Shown one piece after another: positions 27,647 through 37,655 of a stretch of DNA of 64,000 nucleotides. How positions within the stretch are numbered: position 1 is the stretch's first letter; each line of letters starts with the position of its first letter. The position numbers were made by a program, and so were the translations under genes. The DNA is from Acetobacter estunensis (lineage in GTDB: Bacteria > Pseudomonadota > Alphaproteobacteria > Acetobacterales > Acetobacteraceae), in assembly GCF_019083805.1 (NCBI RefSeq), contig NZ_JAHRDV010000001.1, positions 186,001 through 250,000 of the forward strand, read 5' to 3'. Under the pieces are notes generated by a model. The model saw only the letters and a list, made by a program, of their open reading frames with translations. It did not search any database and was not told the origin of the DNA.

Positions 27647-30247
27647 TTACTCTCTCCCAACCTGTGACAGGTTGCTGTCGAGCATGATGGAAGCATCCGC
27701 AGCCTCCTCATCGGTCCCGTCCATATTCTCCGGATCGGGTTCCTTTTCCTCCGCCTGAAAACGCAGCTTTTGCAGGTTTGCGCGGACAACCGGATAATCC
27801 TCGATCAATCGGGCAAAGCGCGCCGCCGAGATCACCAGCATATGGCTGAAACGCAGAGCGCGCACGCTCCCCGGCATGGGACGATTTTCCATCGCCTCGG
27901 TCGCACCGATCAGATCGCCCGCCCCATATCGGATGTCCTGTTCGGGCAGATGCATCTCCGCCAGACCGGCGCTCACAAAAAAGACCGAATGAACTTTGTG
28001 CCCGCGTTTGAGAATGACCTGCCCCGGCGAAGGAAAACGCAACGAGGTGGTCATCGCAAGATCGTGCAGGGCCGCAGTCGGCAGCCCCTCGAAAACCGCA
28101 GCATGGCGAAGACGTGCCTCGACATTGTTGCGCAGATTGAACGTCATCGGGCGATCCAGCCGCTGACGACGACGCTCCACATCACGATGCAGTTCTCGGA
28201 ACAACTCATCACTGATGAGAGATTCCGAGTGCAACGTGTCGAACTCCTGATTCTCCAGCCGCAGCACAATCTGGCGAAAAATCCGGTTCTCAAGCGCTTC
28301 GGCATAACCCGGATAATGCAGACGCAAGGTGGACAGTGCCTCGTTGAGCATCTTGCGCTGCCGAGCTAGAATCTCAACCACGATCTCGCTCACACGGGAA
28401 CCGAGCATCGGCTCCATCCGTTCCTGCAGAAAACGGTTGAGCGAGATGGACACGAGATGCGCCACCATCAGCATTTCGAACCGTTCCGCCATGCAACTCA
28501 TCAGCGGACGGTCGTAATGGAAGCGATTGTGGATTTCCTGCGCGATACGGAACTTCAGCGACGGCTGAAGGCGGCGACGCAAAGCCTTCGTGTAACCGAA
28601 CCGCCCTTCCAGCCGCGCGCCATCTACCATCGCATCCGCCGTGCGCAGAAGGTTTTCCATCACCGCTCGCGACAGTCCCTGAATCCGGAACAGATCCAGC
28701 AGGATCGAGCGCTCCTGATTGGCAATCGTGATGAGCGCGAGCGTGATGCGCTGGCGGTCCCCCAGATCGGTGTCGAAGGTGTTGACCGACTGCTCCTCGT
28801 GACTGCGCACTTCCAGCGCATCCACCACCGAGCGCGTCGCATCCGCAGAAAAGCCGAGTTCCTCACCCGCTTCCTTCGCCTTTCCCGCCACCTTCTCAAG
28901 CGCGATGCTGAGAATCTGATGACGCTGGGCCTGATCCATGGGCGAAAGCTGGTCGAGCCGGAAGAACAGAACCACCGAGCGCAGCGTCGTGCCGTTGACC
29001 AGCAGCGTGATGAGCACGAATCCCGTCGCGATGATGCCGATGAAGTGCGCGACCGGGGTGGAAACGTGCTGGTTCTCGGTCACGGCCAGAGCCAGAGCGA
29101 GCGTGATCGCGCCGCGCAAACCACCCCACACCATTGTCACCTTGAAGGGCGTGGGCACCGGCGGGGCAAGCCGCGTCATGGCGAGGATAGGAAGCAGGCC
29201 GAACACGACCATGCCACGCGCCACAAGCCCGGCCACGCTGGCGATCAAGATCAGCACGATGTCCCAGCGCGTCATGCCCACCAGCAGACGCGGAATCAGC
29301 ATCGACGCCAACACGAACACCAGCGACCCGGCCCAGAACACCAGTTGCTGCCACAGTTCATTGAGGAACCGCCATGTTTGCGGCCGAAACGTGGAGGGGC
29401 CGTAAAGAGACAGCGTCAGACCGGCCGCTGCTGTCGCCACGACGCCGGAAATGCCGATCACCTCGTCACAGAGAATGTACACAATGTAGGGCAGCGCCAC
29501 TGTCAGCGTGGTTTCGGCGGCGGGAGCATTTCCCAGCACAGCGATCATGTAGAGCATCAGCCGCGCGCCTGCGATGCCCACCAGAATCGCACCCACGAAG
29601 GAAATGACGAAAGACAACGCCACGCTGCCGACATGGATGGTCTGGTGCGATGTCACCGCATCCAGCAGCACCGCGAAAATGGAAATGGCAGCGGCATCGT
29701 TCAGAAGGGCTTCGCCTTCCACCAGACGGGTCAGGCGAGCCGACGCCCCGATATCGCGGAAGATGCCCGCCACCGCGGACGGATCGGTCGTCGCCACGAT
29801 GGAGCCGAGAAGCAGACATACGATCAGCGGCATCTGGGCAAAGGGCAGCAGCGCCAGCCCGATAGTGGCGGTCGAGACAATGACCGCCACGACTGCGAGC
29901 AGAAGCACGGTTGCCGCCTCATCCGCCAGACGGCGCACGTCAATGACCAGCGCCCCCTGAAAGACAAGGACAGGCAGGAACACCAGAAGGAAGACTTCGC
30001 TGCTGACAGGAAAATCGAGCAGCGTCTCCGCTACACCGTTGATTGCGCTGCCTGCCACCCCGGCCAGCCGATCCGTGTAGGTGCTGCGGATGACAAGATC
30101 CGCGCCGCCGCCGATCACGATGCCGACAAGCGCCAGAAGAACCGTTTCCGAGACCTCCAGCCGGCGGGCCACCGGCTGGACAGCACTGACGATCACCAGC
30201 AGCAGCGCTGTCGCAAGCAGTACTGCCGCCAGACCCGTCACTTCCAT
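27647..30247 (-). CDS. CPA1 cation:proton antiporter with cyclic-nucleotide-binding domain
   Basis: 866 residues. Residues ~1-420 are a Na+/H+ exchanger membrane domain (ATTDPSAVAGIFRDIGASARLTRLVEGEALLNDAAAI carries the ion-site pattern, and VWGGLRGAITLALAL a later helix). A long alpha-helical cytosolic linker follows, then near the C-terminus a cNMP-binding-like domain (FPSPGQVILKRGHKVHSVFFVSAGLAEMHL ... YGAGDLIGATEAMENRPMPGSVRAL). Start at 30247 has AGGGG 7 nt upstream. Likely pH or Na+ homeostasis gated by a nucleotide or by stress signals. Monocistronic. Confidence 0.9.
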   Translation of the reverse strand: MEVTGLAAVLLATALLLVIVSAVQPVARRLEVSETVLLALVGIVIGGGADLVIRSTYTDRLAGVAGSAINGVAETLLDFPVSSEVFLLVFLPVLVFQGALVIDVRRLADEAATVLLLAVVAVIVSTATIGLALLPFAQMPLIVCLLLGSIVATTDPSAVAGIFRDIGASARLTRLVEGEALLNDAAAISIFAVLLDAVTSHQTIHVGSVALSFVISFVGAILVGIAGARLMLYMIAVLGNAPAAETTLTVALPYIVYILCDEVIGISGVVATAAAGLTLSLYGPSTFRPQTWRFLNELWQQLVFWAGSLVFVLASMLIPRLLVGMTRWDIVLILIASVAGLVARGMVVFGLLPILAMTRLAPPVPTPFKVTMVWGGLRGAITLALALAVTENQHVSTPVAHFIGIIATGFVLITLLVNGTTLRSVVLFFRLDQLSPMDQAQRHQILSIALEKVAGKAKEAGEELGFSADATRSVVDALEVRSHEEQSVNTFDTDLGDRQRITLALITIANQERSILLDLFRIQGLSRAVMENLLRTADAMVDGARLEGRFGYTKALRRRLQPSLKFRIAQEIHNRFHYDRPLMSCMAERFEMLMVAHLVSISLNRFLQERMEPMLGSRVSEIVVEILARQRKMLNEALSTLRLHYPGYAEALENRIFRQIVLRLENQEFDTLHSESLISDELFRELHRDVERRRQRLDRPMTFNLRNNVEARLRHAAVFEGLPTAALHDLAMTTSLRFPSPGQVILKRGHKVHSVFFVSAGLAEMHLPEQDIRYGAGDLIGATEAMENRPMPGSVRALRFSHMLVISAARFARLIEDYPVVRANLQKLRFQAEEKEPDPENMDGTDEEAADASIMLDSNLSQVGRE

Positions 30248-30314
30248 TCGGTCGCCCCTTTCCGTCTCCCACCGCGATTCGCCATTACGAAACCGCAACG
30301 CCCGCCTTTGAGCA

Positions 30315-30334
30315 TATCATTCTGAAGATATGGA
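30315..30334. promoter_or_regulatory. Inverted repeat upstream of the antiporter
   Basis: CATATC, 8 nt, GATATG, 68 nt before the antiporter start. Could be an operator; no matching regulator gene is adjacent. Confidence 0.3.
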
Positions 30335-30536
30335 TTCATTCAGGCAGTCTTGTGGCATTTCCCCCTTTGAGAAACCAGCCCGGAAAGCCGGAAAACCCCG
30401 CTTTCATGCCATTCTCAAAAGTCAGAAATGGGTGACCGCTCTCCTCACCGCTCCAATGCCCGAACGTCACCCCCATGCGACAAAACAGACAGCACCGACG
30501 TCCCGCAAAAACAGCATTCGCTGCATATCCGATGGC

Positions 30537-30914
30537 TTACCGGACGGAAGGAAGAGCGGGATAAGCCTGAGAAGGATAATACAGCGCCCCGTGATAGGAA
30601 TTGCTTCCAGCGACCGGTTTCGGAGCGACTGTGGGTGACTGCGCAGGCAGACTGCCGATCGAAGCCGGTTGCCCCTGATTTTCCAGTTGCACGGGATGAG
30701 CTGGAGGAATGGGCTGCCCCGGATAATACACCGGCCCCTTATAGGCAGTGCCGATCTGGGCGGTATTCAGACGATCGACTTCCGCTTCCTCTGCGTCCTG
30801 AGCGGCAACAGTGTGCACCGAAAACGGCGGAGCCGCCTGTGCAGAGGTCGTCTGGACAAAAAAGCCTCCCAAGACCGCCACAGTTGGCATCAAGCTCTTG
30901 ATCCACCCGCGCAT
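30537..30914 (-). CDS. Secreted Pro-rich protein, unknown
   Basis: 125 residues from ATG 30914 (GGGAG 8 nt upstream). Signal peptide MRGWIKSLMPTVAVLGGFFVQTTSAQA. The mature part is Pro/Gln/Tyr-rich with two similar copies of a short pattern: GTAYKGPVYYPGQPIPP and NSYHGALYYPSQAYPAL (Y-x-G-x-x-Y-Y-P). No known domain. Probably a small periplasmic or surface protein. Confidence 0.65.
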   Translation of the reverse strand: MRGWIKSLMPTVAVLGGFFVQTTSAQAAPPFSVHTVAAQDAEEAEVDRLNTAQIGTAYKGPVYYPGQPIPPAHPVQLENQGQPASIGSLPAQSPTVAPKPVAGSNSYHGALYYPSQAYPALPSVR

Positions 30915-30979
30915 TCCACTTTCTCCCACACCGTCCACTCCTTCATTCAAAAAATGGCTGAGCGGAAGCGTTAAGCCCC

Positions 30980-31180
30980 TCAGTGCGTCGAACTACCTGT
31001 GGCATTCGAAATACCCTGCTGCGTCGCCGTTGCGCCACGCGACACGTTATGACCGACGGAACTCACATCCCGTCCGGCTCCGGCGACAGTGTTGCAGCCC
31101 GCCAACCCCAGCATCATGGCGGATGCCAGCATCGCTCCTGCAACCCGCTTGATGCCACGCATACCTGAACCGTTCCCCAT
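30980..31180 (-). CDS. Entericidin A/B-family lipoprotein
   Basis: 66 residues: a lipoprotein signal ending in LGLAGC, then NTVAGAGRDVSSVGHNVSRGA, which is the entericidin core. Entericidins are small outer-membrane lipoproteins, in enterobacteria an antidote/toxin pair linked to stationary-phase lysis; only one copy is present here. A later ATG at 31162 is a possible start. Confidence 0.85.
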   Translation of the reverse strand: MGNGSGMRGIKRVAGAMLASAMMLGLAGCNTVAGAGRDVSSVGHNVSRGATATQQGISNATGSSTH

Positions 31181-31391
31181 GTCACTCTTACCTTTTACAA
31201 ACTCGATACGCAGTCCAAACGCATGTATCTGTTCAGAGTTTCACGCCTCACACCCTTCTGGCCGCGCGTTCAGGAAGCAATTGCGCCGAGCATGCTGGCA
31301 GTCCTGCCGCGGGTGTTATAAGAACCGCCTCCACTGATGACATGTTTCGGAGCGGCTCTCCCAACGCCGCCCTCTCACACGGGAATCTGGA

Positions 31392-31604
31392 ATGCCGCCC
31401 GCCGGTGACGACCGCACAGCCCAAGACCGCACCCATTCGCCTTCCCTGACGCCTGCGGCCGAAGCTGCACTGCAACAGAGACGAGCGGATGAGGCCGCCG
31501 CTCTGCGGGCCAACCTGAAACGCCGCAAGGAACAGGCCCGCGCGCGTCAAGCCGACACAGCACCTTCCCCTACGCCAGCCTCTCACGCCCCGGAGACACC
31601 CTGA
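31392..31604 (+). CDS. Small basic protein coupled to dcd
   Basis: 70 residues, Ala/Arg-rich helix ([34 protein letters not shown]). Its TGA and the dcd ATG share one base (TGATG), so translation is coupled. Small proteins of this composition occur beside dcd/murA in related alphaproteobacteria as far as I recall. Function unknown; nucleic-acid binding would fit the charge. Confidence 0.6.
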   Translation: MPPAGDDRTAQDRTHSPSLTPAAEAALQQRRADEAAALRANLKRRKEQARARQADTAPSPTPASHAPETP

Positions 31605-32158
31605 TGCCCATCATGCCTGACACATGGATCCGTGAGAGAGCACTCAAAGACAACATGATCGAACCGTTTGTGGAGTGCCAGAAACGCGACGGCGTAATCT
31701 CCTATGGCCTGTCTTCTTATGGCTACGACGCCCGCGTGGCGGATGATTTCCGCATCTTCACCGACGTCAACGGCGCGATCGTGGACCCCAAATGCTTCAG
31801 TCCCGACAGCTTCGTGTCGCGCAAGGGCGATGTCTGCGTCATCCCACCCAACAGCTTCGTACTGGCACACACCATCGAATATTTCCGCATTCCGCGCGAT
31901 ACGCTGGTCGTCTGCCTTGGCAAGTCCACCTATGCCCGCTGCGGCATCATCGTGAACGTGACGCCGCTGGAGCCGGAATGGGAAGGACAGGTGACGATCG
32001 AAATCAGCAACACCACTCCTTTGCCCGCGCGCATTTACGCAAATGAAGGTATCTGTCAGTTCCTCTTCTTTCAGGGCGCATCGCCCTGCGAAACCAGCTA
32101 CGCCGACCGCGCGGGCAAATATATGCGCCAGCACGGCGTGACGACACCGAGGCTCTGA
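31604..32158 (+). CDS. dcd: dCTP deaminase
   Basis: Converts dCTP to dUTP for thymidylate synthesis. 184 residues with [71 protein letters not shown], the trimer active-site stretch typical of Dcd. Four nt upstream of murA; likely one transcript. Confidence 0.97.
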   Translation: MPIMPDTWIRERALKDNMIEPFVECQKRDGVISYGLSSYGYDARVADDFRIFTDVNGAIVDPKCFSPDSFVSRKGDVCVIPPNSFVLAHTIEYFRIPRDTLVVCLGKSTYARCGIIVNVTPLEPEWEGQVTIEISNTTPLPARIYANEGICQFLFFQGASPCETSYADRAGKYMRQHGVTTPRL

Positions 32159-32161
32159 CGC

Positions 32162-33424
<1,263 letters not shown>

Positions 33425-33456
33425 GCTTCACACGAGATTACGGCAGGAGGACTTCC

Positions 33457-34416
33457 ATGACGATCAGCACGCGCTCTCTCGTGGACCCGGACCTTCTGCC
33501 GCTTCTGGACCGGCTCGACCCGCCGGAAATCCTGAACGATGACACGCTTGAGGCCGCGCGTGCCCGCCGTGTTCCGCCGCCCATGCAACGGGACACTCTT
33601 TCCGTCACAACCGAAGTGCGGCAGGCTCCGGGACTGGCCGATGACCCGGCTGTGCGCGTGCTGGTGTCTCGCCCAACCGCCCCCCCCGCGCTTTCTCCAC
33701 GACCGGCCATCCTTCACATTCATGGTGGCGGTTTTGTCATGGGCACGCCGGAGGCCATGCTGCCTTTGCTGCGTCGCTGGGCACACGAACTCGATTGCGT
33801 GGTGATCTCGGTCGATTACCGGCTTGCCCCTGAAGCCGCTTTTCCCGCGCCGCTGGATGACTGCTATGCTGCCCTGAAATGGGCTGCAGACAACGCCGAG
33901 ACGCTTGGCATCGATCCCGCCCGCATTGGCGTGGCCGGGGAAAGTGCTGGCGGTGGATTGGCTGCGGGGATGACCCTTCTGGTCCGTCAGCGCGGCGGCC
34001 CAACACTGGCCTTCCAGAACCTGCAATACCCCATGTTGGATGACCGCACGGTCACAGCCACCTCCCCAAATCCCGTGACCGGCGAGTTTCTCTGGACACG
34101 GGAGAAAAACCATTTCGGGTGGCGCTGTTATCTTGGGCAGGAACCGGGAGGTACGGCTCTCTCGCCTTTCGCCGCTCCTTCACGCGCCAGCAGTCTGGCC
34201 GATCTGCCGCCTGCCTATATCGGTGTGGGCACGCTCGATCTGTTCCTCGATGAAGACCTCGATTACGCGCTGCGGCTGATCCGGGCGCGCGTTTCGGTGG
34301 AACTGGATGTCTTTCCCGGCGCGTTTCACGCCTTCGAGCTTCAAACCGGAGCGGCCATCACCAAGCGCTCGATGAGCCGCCGCATCGAGGCGATGCGGCA
34401 GGCCATGTATCCCTGA
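33457..34416 (+). CDS. Alpha/beta-hydrolase, HSL-type acetyl esterase
   Basis: Carboxylesterase of the hormone-sensitive lipase family, 319 residues. The oxyanion-hole motif HIHGGGF lies near residue 87, the nucleophile elbow GESAGG near 163, the acid Asp in LDLFLDED and His in FHAFE near the end. No signal peptide, so cytoplasmic. Substrate unknown. Confidence 0.93.
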   Translation: MTISTRSLVDPDLLPLLDRLDPPEILNDDTLEAARARRVPPPMQRDTLSVTTEVRQAPGLADDPAVRVLVSRPTAPPALSPRPAILHIHGGGFVMGTPEAMLPLLRRWAHELDCVVISVDYRLAPEAAFPAPLDDCYAALKWAADNAETLGIDPARIGVAGESAGGGLAAGMTLLVRQRGGPTLAFQNLQYPMLDDRTVTATSPNPVTGEFLWTREKNHFGWRCYLGQEPGGTALSPFAAPSRASSLADLPPAYIGVGTLDLFLDEDLDYALRLIRARVSVELDVFPGAFHAFELQTGAAITKRSMSRRIEAMRQAMYP

Positions 34417-34432
34417 CGAACGCCGGTGCTGC

Positions 34433-35104
34433 TCAGTGACCTTTGGTCGAACTTTTATGAGCTGACTTCTGTTCCTGGAACTGCTCGATCTCTCCGCGGA
34501 GATTGCCGATCGGCGCGGCCCCGATCGTGTCCTGATAGGTCGAGCCGTCCCAGACCCACTTGTCCGTGCCATCGATCATCAGGTCATGCATGCCCCGATG
34601 ACTGGTGGGTAGCACGGAAATCTCGCCACTCACGGAATCAAGTATCTTCACCCACTCCCCCTTCTGGCGAAGATAGACATCCGCCGAACAACCGGCCGAG
34701 CCGCACAGTGCTGCCGACTGCAATTCCACAAACAGGGCAGCGGATTCCCCCTTGCGCGTGGAAAGAGAGGCCGAGCCGATCAGGACCAGCGGCTCTTCCT
34801 TGTGACGACGTGACGTCGCGATATCCTCGGCATTGAGCAGACGCGCCTGCTTGTCGAGTTCCGTGCCCGGTTGGGAGGTCAGGATCACCGGATTACCGGA
34901 CGCCGAAGCCGCCGTCGTCGCATGCCGATGCGTGGCGCGATGATGCGTGGTCGCTGTCGCGGCCTGCGCGGGCGGCAGCGTGAATGTCACCAGTCCGAGC
35001 ATTCCCATGATGGCACAGGCGGCACGCGATACCGGAGTGGACGGCAGGACGGCAGAACGGGAAATGAACGGGGACAGAGACAAAACCGGAAAACTCCTGT
35101 GCAT
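34433..35104 (-). CDS. Secreted protein, unknown function
   Basis: 223 residues. Hydrophobic export signal around residues 25-50 (ACAIMGMLGLVTFTLPPAQA), so the true start may be an internal GTG or ATG. Then a His/Thr linker and a globular part with two close cysteines (ALCGSAGCSADVYLRQKGEWVKIL) resembling small periplasmic proteins that lack a named family. C-terminus is Lys/His-rich. Divergent from the DUF1653 gene. Confidence 0.7.
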   Translation of the reverse strand: MHRSFPVLSLSPFISRSAVLPSTPVSRAACAIMGMLGLVTFTLPPAQAATATTHHRATHRHATTAASASGNPVILTSQPGTELDKQARLLNAEDIATSRRHKEEPLVLIGSASLSTRKGESAALFVELQSAALCGSAGCSADVYLRQKGEWVKILDSVSGEISVLPTSHRGMHDLMIDGTDKWVWDGSTYQDTIGAAPIGNLRGEIEQFQEQKSAHKSSTKGH

Positions 35105-35153
35105 TCATTGGCCAATGCGCGAAAAGAACGCGCCATCCAGCGAAAGGACCACC

Positions 35154-35369
35154 ATGACATCCGATGCTCCCCCTGCCCTGCCACCGGGTCTGTACCGGCA
35201 TTACAAGGGCGGGCTGTATACGGTCCTGCATCTGGCCCGTCACAGCGAGACGGAAGAATGGCTGGTCGTTTATCGCAGCGAAACCCATCAGACGCTATGG
35301 GTGCGCCCACTTTCCATGTGGCTGGAAAGCGTCGGAGACCAACAGCGATTTGCCCCTGTGGCCGAATAG
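35154..35369 (+). CDS. DUF1653-family protein
   Basis: 71 residues: LPPGLYRHYKGGLYTVLHLARHSETEEWLVVYR ... LWVRPLSMWLE is the complete DUF1653 domain. AAAGGA lies 6 nt before ATG 35154. Function of the family is not established. Followed by a bidirectional terminator. Confidence 0.88.
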   Translation: MTSDAPPALPPGLYRHYKGGLYTVLHLARHSETEEWLVVYRSETHQTLWVRPLSMWLESVGDQQRFAPVAE

Positions 35370-35389
35370 CCGCAGTTTCCGGCCAGACA

Positions 35390-35424
35390 AAAAGGCCCCG
35401 GAACGACTGCTCCGGAGCCTTTTC
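35390..35424. terminator. Bidirectional intrinsic terminator
   Basis: AAAAAGGCcCCGGA ... TCCGGaGCCTTTT: a 10-11 bp stem with A-run on the left and T-run on the right, so it works for the + strand DUF1653 gene and for the convergent minus-strand gene at 35445. Confidence 0.9.
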
Positions 35425-35444
35425 ACACAGATTGAAATCCGAAC

Positions 35445-35864
35445 TTACTGGATCGTCTTCGCGCGTGTCAGCACGGCGCCACAGACACGGCCCTGCGCGT
35501 CGGGCTCAAGTGACGTGATGGTGGAGCGCTGGCCATTGATTTCGAACTGCCCCGATGAGCCGACAGCGTAGTCCATGTTGCCACGCTGGTCGGTGGGCAC
35601 GGCATTGGTCTTCTCGTTGACCGTCGTCTGCAATGCATCGCCATCTTCATGCGAAATATGGTCCGTCATGATGCAGTAATTCAGCAGACCAGCCAGATTG
35701 GCGGGCGAGACAGCCGCCACATCACTTGCCGAAGCCACGGCCGACGGCGGGTTGCCAGCCGTCGGAGCCGGCGGCTCGGCAGCATTGGCCGCCGTGAACG
35801 AGAAAGACGACGCACCAGCAATCGCTGTGGCAACGGCAAGGGCGCGAAGGGAAAAACGGATCAT
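35445..35864 (-). CDS. Secreted protein, DUF2501-like
   Basis: 139 residues from ATG 35864 (AGGAG 7 nt upstream). Signal peptide to AANA, then a Pro/Ala/Ser-rich stretch, then ANLAGLLNYCIMTDHISHEDGDALQTTVNEK. That recalls the C-terminal pattern of DUF2501/YjjA proteins, though the match is weak. Two cysteines may form a disulfide. Function unknown. Confidence 0.65.
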   Translation of the reverse strand: MIRFSLRALAVATAIAGASSFSFTAANAAEPPAPTAGNPPSAVASASDVAAVSPANLAGLLNYCIMTDHISHEDGDALQTTVNEKTNAVPTDQRGNMDYAVGSSGQFEINGQRSTITSLEPDAQGRVCGAVLTRAKTIQ

Positions 35865-35997
35865 CGAAAGCTCCTGATTGCTTTGCCCGCATGTTGCTCC
35901 AAGCAATCCCGCCACGCAACGCACTGCAGGGCATGGAGCCATTCCACAGGGGATGAACAGGAGGTCACAATTTAGAGAGGACTTCGTAATAAGGCGC

Positions 35998-36071
35998 TGG
36001 AGCGGGTGAAGGGAATCGAACCCTTGTATGCAGCTTGGGAAGCTGCCGTTCTACCATTGAACTACACCCGC
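35998..36071 (-). tRNA. tRNA-Gly (anticodon CCC)
   Basis: Read on the minus strand: acceptor GCGGGTG pairing with CACCCGC, D-arm, anticodon stem GCAGC/GCTGC around loop TTCCCAA (anticodon CCC), T-arm GGGTTCGATTCCC, discriminator T and an encoded CCA at 35998-36000. All stems close. Decodes GGG. Confidence 0.97.
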
Positions 36072-36143
36072 ATGGCTTCGCTTATAAGCCTCCCGGCTCA
36101 AGCTGACAATCGGCCCCCTCTCTCCTTCTGTGCGTCCTCAACT

Positions 36144-37655
36144 TCAAAGTTTCGCGGGAACACGAGGCGAGCGGAGGGTTTTCTCGCTCCATCCGCCTCC
36201 GAGTGCCCGATAGAAAGTGACAAGATTTTCATAGCGCGCCACCAGCACCGCGACACGGGATTGCTCCGCCTGAAGCAGCGTCCTCTGCGCAACGAGCTGA
36301 TTGAGATAGGAATCCGTTCCCGCCTCATAGCGCATCCGCGAAAGTCGGTAGGACTCCGAGGAAGCATGAACCAGATCGTCCATGCGATGCGCTTCTTCCA
36401 TATAGGTCGGGCGCGCCACCAAGGTATCGGACACTTCCTTGAACGCTGTCTGAATGGCCTTTTCGTAAGCCGCCACCCTCACGTCACGCTCGGCTTTCGC
36501 GACTTCAAGATTCCCGCGGTTTTGTCCCCAAGTGAAAATCGGGATCGTGATGTTGGGCTGAAGCCCCCATGTGGTCGCAGGCGCGGTAAACAGCCGATGC
36601 CACATCAGACTGCTCAGGCCATCGGTTGCCGTAAGCGTGAATTTCGGAAAGAATGCCGCCCGCGCCGCACCGATATTGGCATTGGCGGATAACAGGTCGT
36701 GTTCTGCCGCGATGATATCGGGCCTGCGATACAACAGATCGGAGGGAAGACCTTCCGGCACATCGGCCATCAGCGTCTGTTCACCCAACGGACGCGGTGG
36801 CGGGAGAGTGTCGGGAATGGGCGCGCCGATCAACAGCGTGATCGCGTTTTCGTCCTGCGCCACCAAACGCATCTGCTGCGCCCGGAGTTGAGCAGCCTGA
36901 TCCACCTGAGTCTGCGCCTGCTGCACGGTCAGGAGATTTTCTTCTCCATGGTCGTAACGCAGACGAATCAAGCGCAGATTTTCTTCAAGATTGGCTACAG
37001 CCTCATTGGCGATCTGCAACACTTCCCGATCACCCAGCCACGCCAGATAGGCATTCGCCACCTGTGAGACGATGCTGATCCGCAACGCGCGCTCGGTTGC
37101 CACCTGCTTGAGAGCAGCTTCCGCAGACGCATGCGAGAGACTGCGGATGCGACCGAACACATCGATCTCATAGGACGAAAAACCGATACCGGCCGTGTAA
37201 TAACGGAAAGTCGAGATGTTTTCACCGACACCCGGCGCAAAGCTGAAACCGGCAGTCTGCGATGGCTGCATGTACATCGCCGCTCCCGTCGCCCCAATCG
37301 CGGGGAACAGAGAGGCATGTTGCACATCGTACTGGCCAGCCGCCTGCGCGATACTGGCGACGGCCGAGCGCAGATCACGGTTCTCCCGCATCGCGATCCC
37401 AATCAACGCCTTCAGGCGCGGATCCGTGAAAAAATCCTGCCAGCCGATATCGGAAGCGGGCGTCTGCAGCGCAGCGTCTGTCTTGGCGCTCGCATCCTTG
37501 GTGCCCATGTCGGGCGCCTTGGGAAAGGTCTTTGCCAGCGGTGGTGCCGGACGATGATAGGTGGGCTCCATCGTGCAACCCGCCAGCAGGACGCCCGCGA
37601 GCGCCACCATCGCCCCGCATCCCGGACGACGGTGCTTCTTCATGACCACGTTCAT
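36144..37655 (-). CDS. RND efflux outer-membrane factor (NodT family)
   Basis: TolC-like channel of a tripartite pump, 503 residues, exported as a lipoprotein (LLAGC near residue 28). Two repeated outer-membrane-efflux domains are visible, with YDVQHASLFPAIG and ANIGAARAAFFPKFTLTA as the paired signatures. ATG 37655 overlaps the pump stop by one base (TGATG), with GGAGG 7 nt upstream, so it is coupled to the pump gene. Confidence 0.95.
   Translation of the reverse strand: MNVVMKKHRRPGCGAMVALAGVLLAGCTMEPTYHRPAPPLAKTFPKAPDMGTKDASAKTDAALQTPASDIGWQDFFTDPRLKALIGIAMRENRDLRSAVASIAQAAGQYDVQHASLFPAIGATGAAMYMQPSQTAGFSFAPGVGENISTFRYYTAGIGFSSYEIDVFGRIRSLSHASAEAALKQVATERALRISIVSQVANAYLAWLGDREVLQIANEAVANLEENLRLIRLRYDHGEENLLTVQQAQTQVDQAAQLRAQQMRLVAQDENAITLLIGAPIPDTLPPPRPLGEQTLMADVPEGLPSDLLYRRPDIIAAEHDLLSANANIGAARAAFFPKFTLTATDGLSSLMWHRLFTAPATTWGLQPNITIPIFTWGQNRGNLEVAKAERDVRVAAYEKAIQTAFKEVSDTLVARPTYMEEAHRMDDLVHASSESYRLSRMRYEAGTDSYLNQLVAQRTLLQAEQSRVAVLVARYENLVTFYRALGGGWSEKTLRSPRVPAKL

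Noticed and set aside
28457-30325. Long plus-strand open frame (622 codons)
   Set aside because: It lies antisense to the antiporter gene and encodes a His/Arg/Gln-rich low-complexity protein, the mirror of GC-rich codon use; no ribosome site or family.
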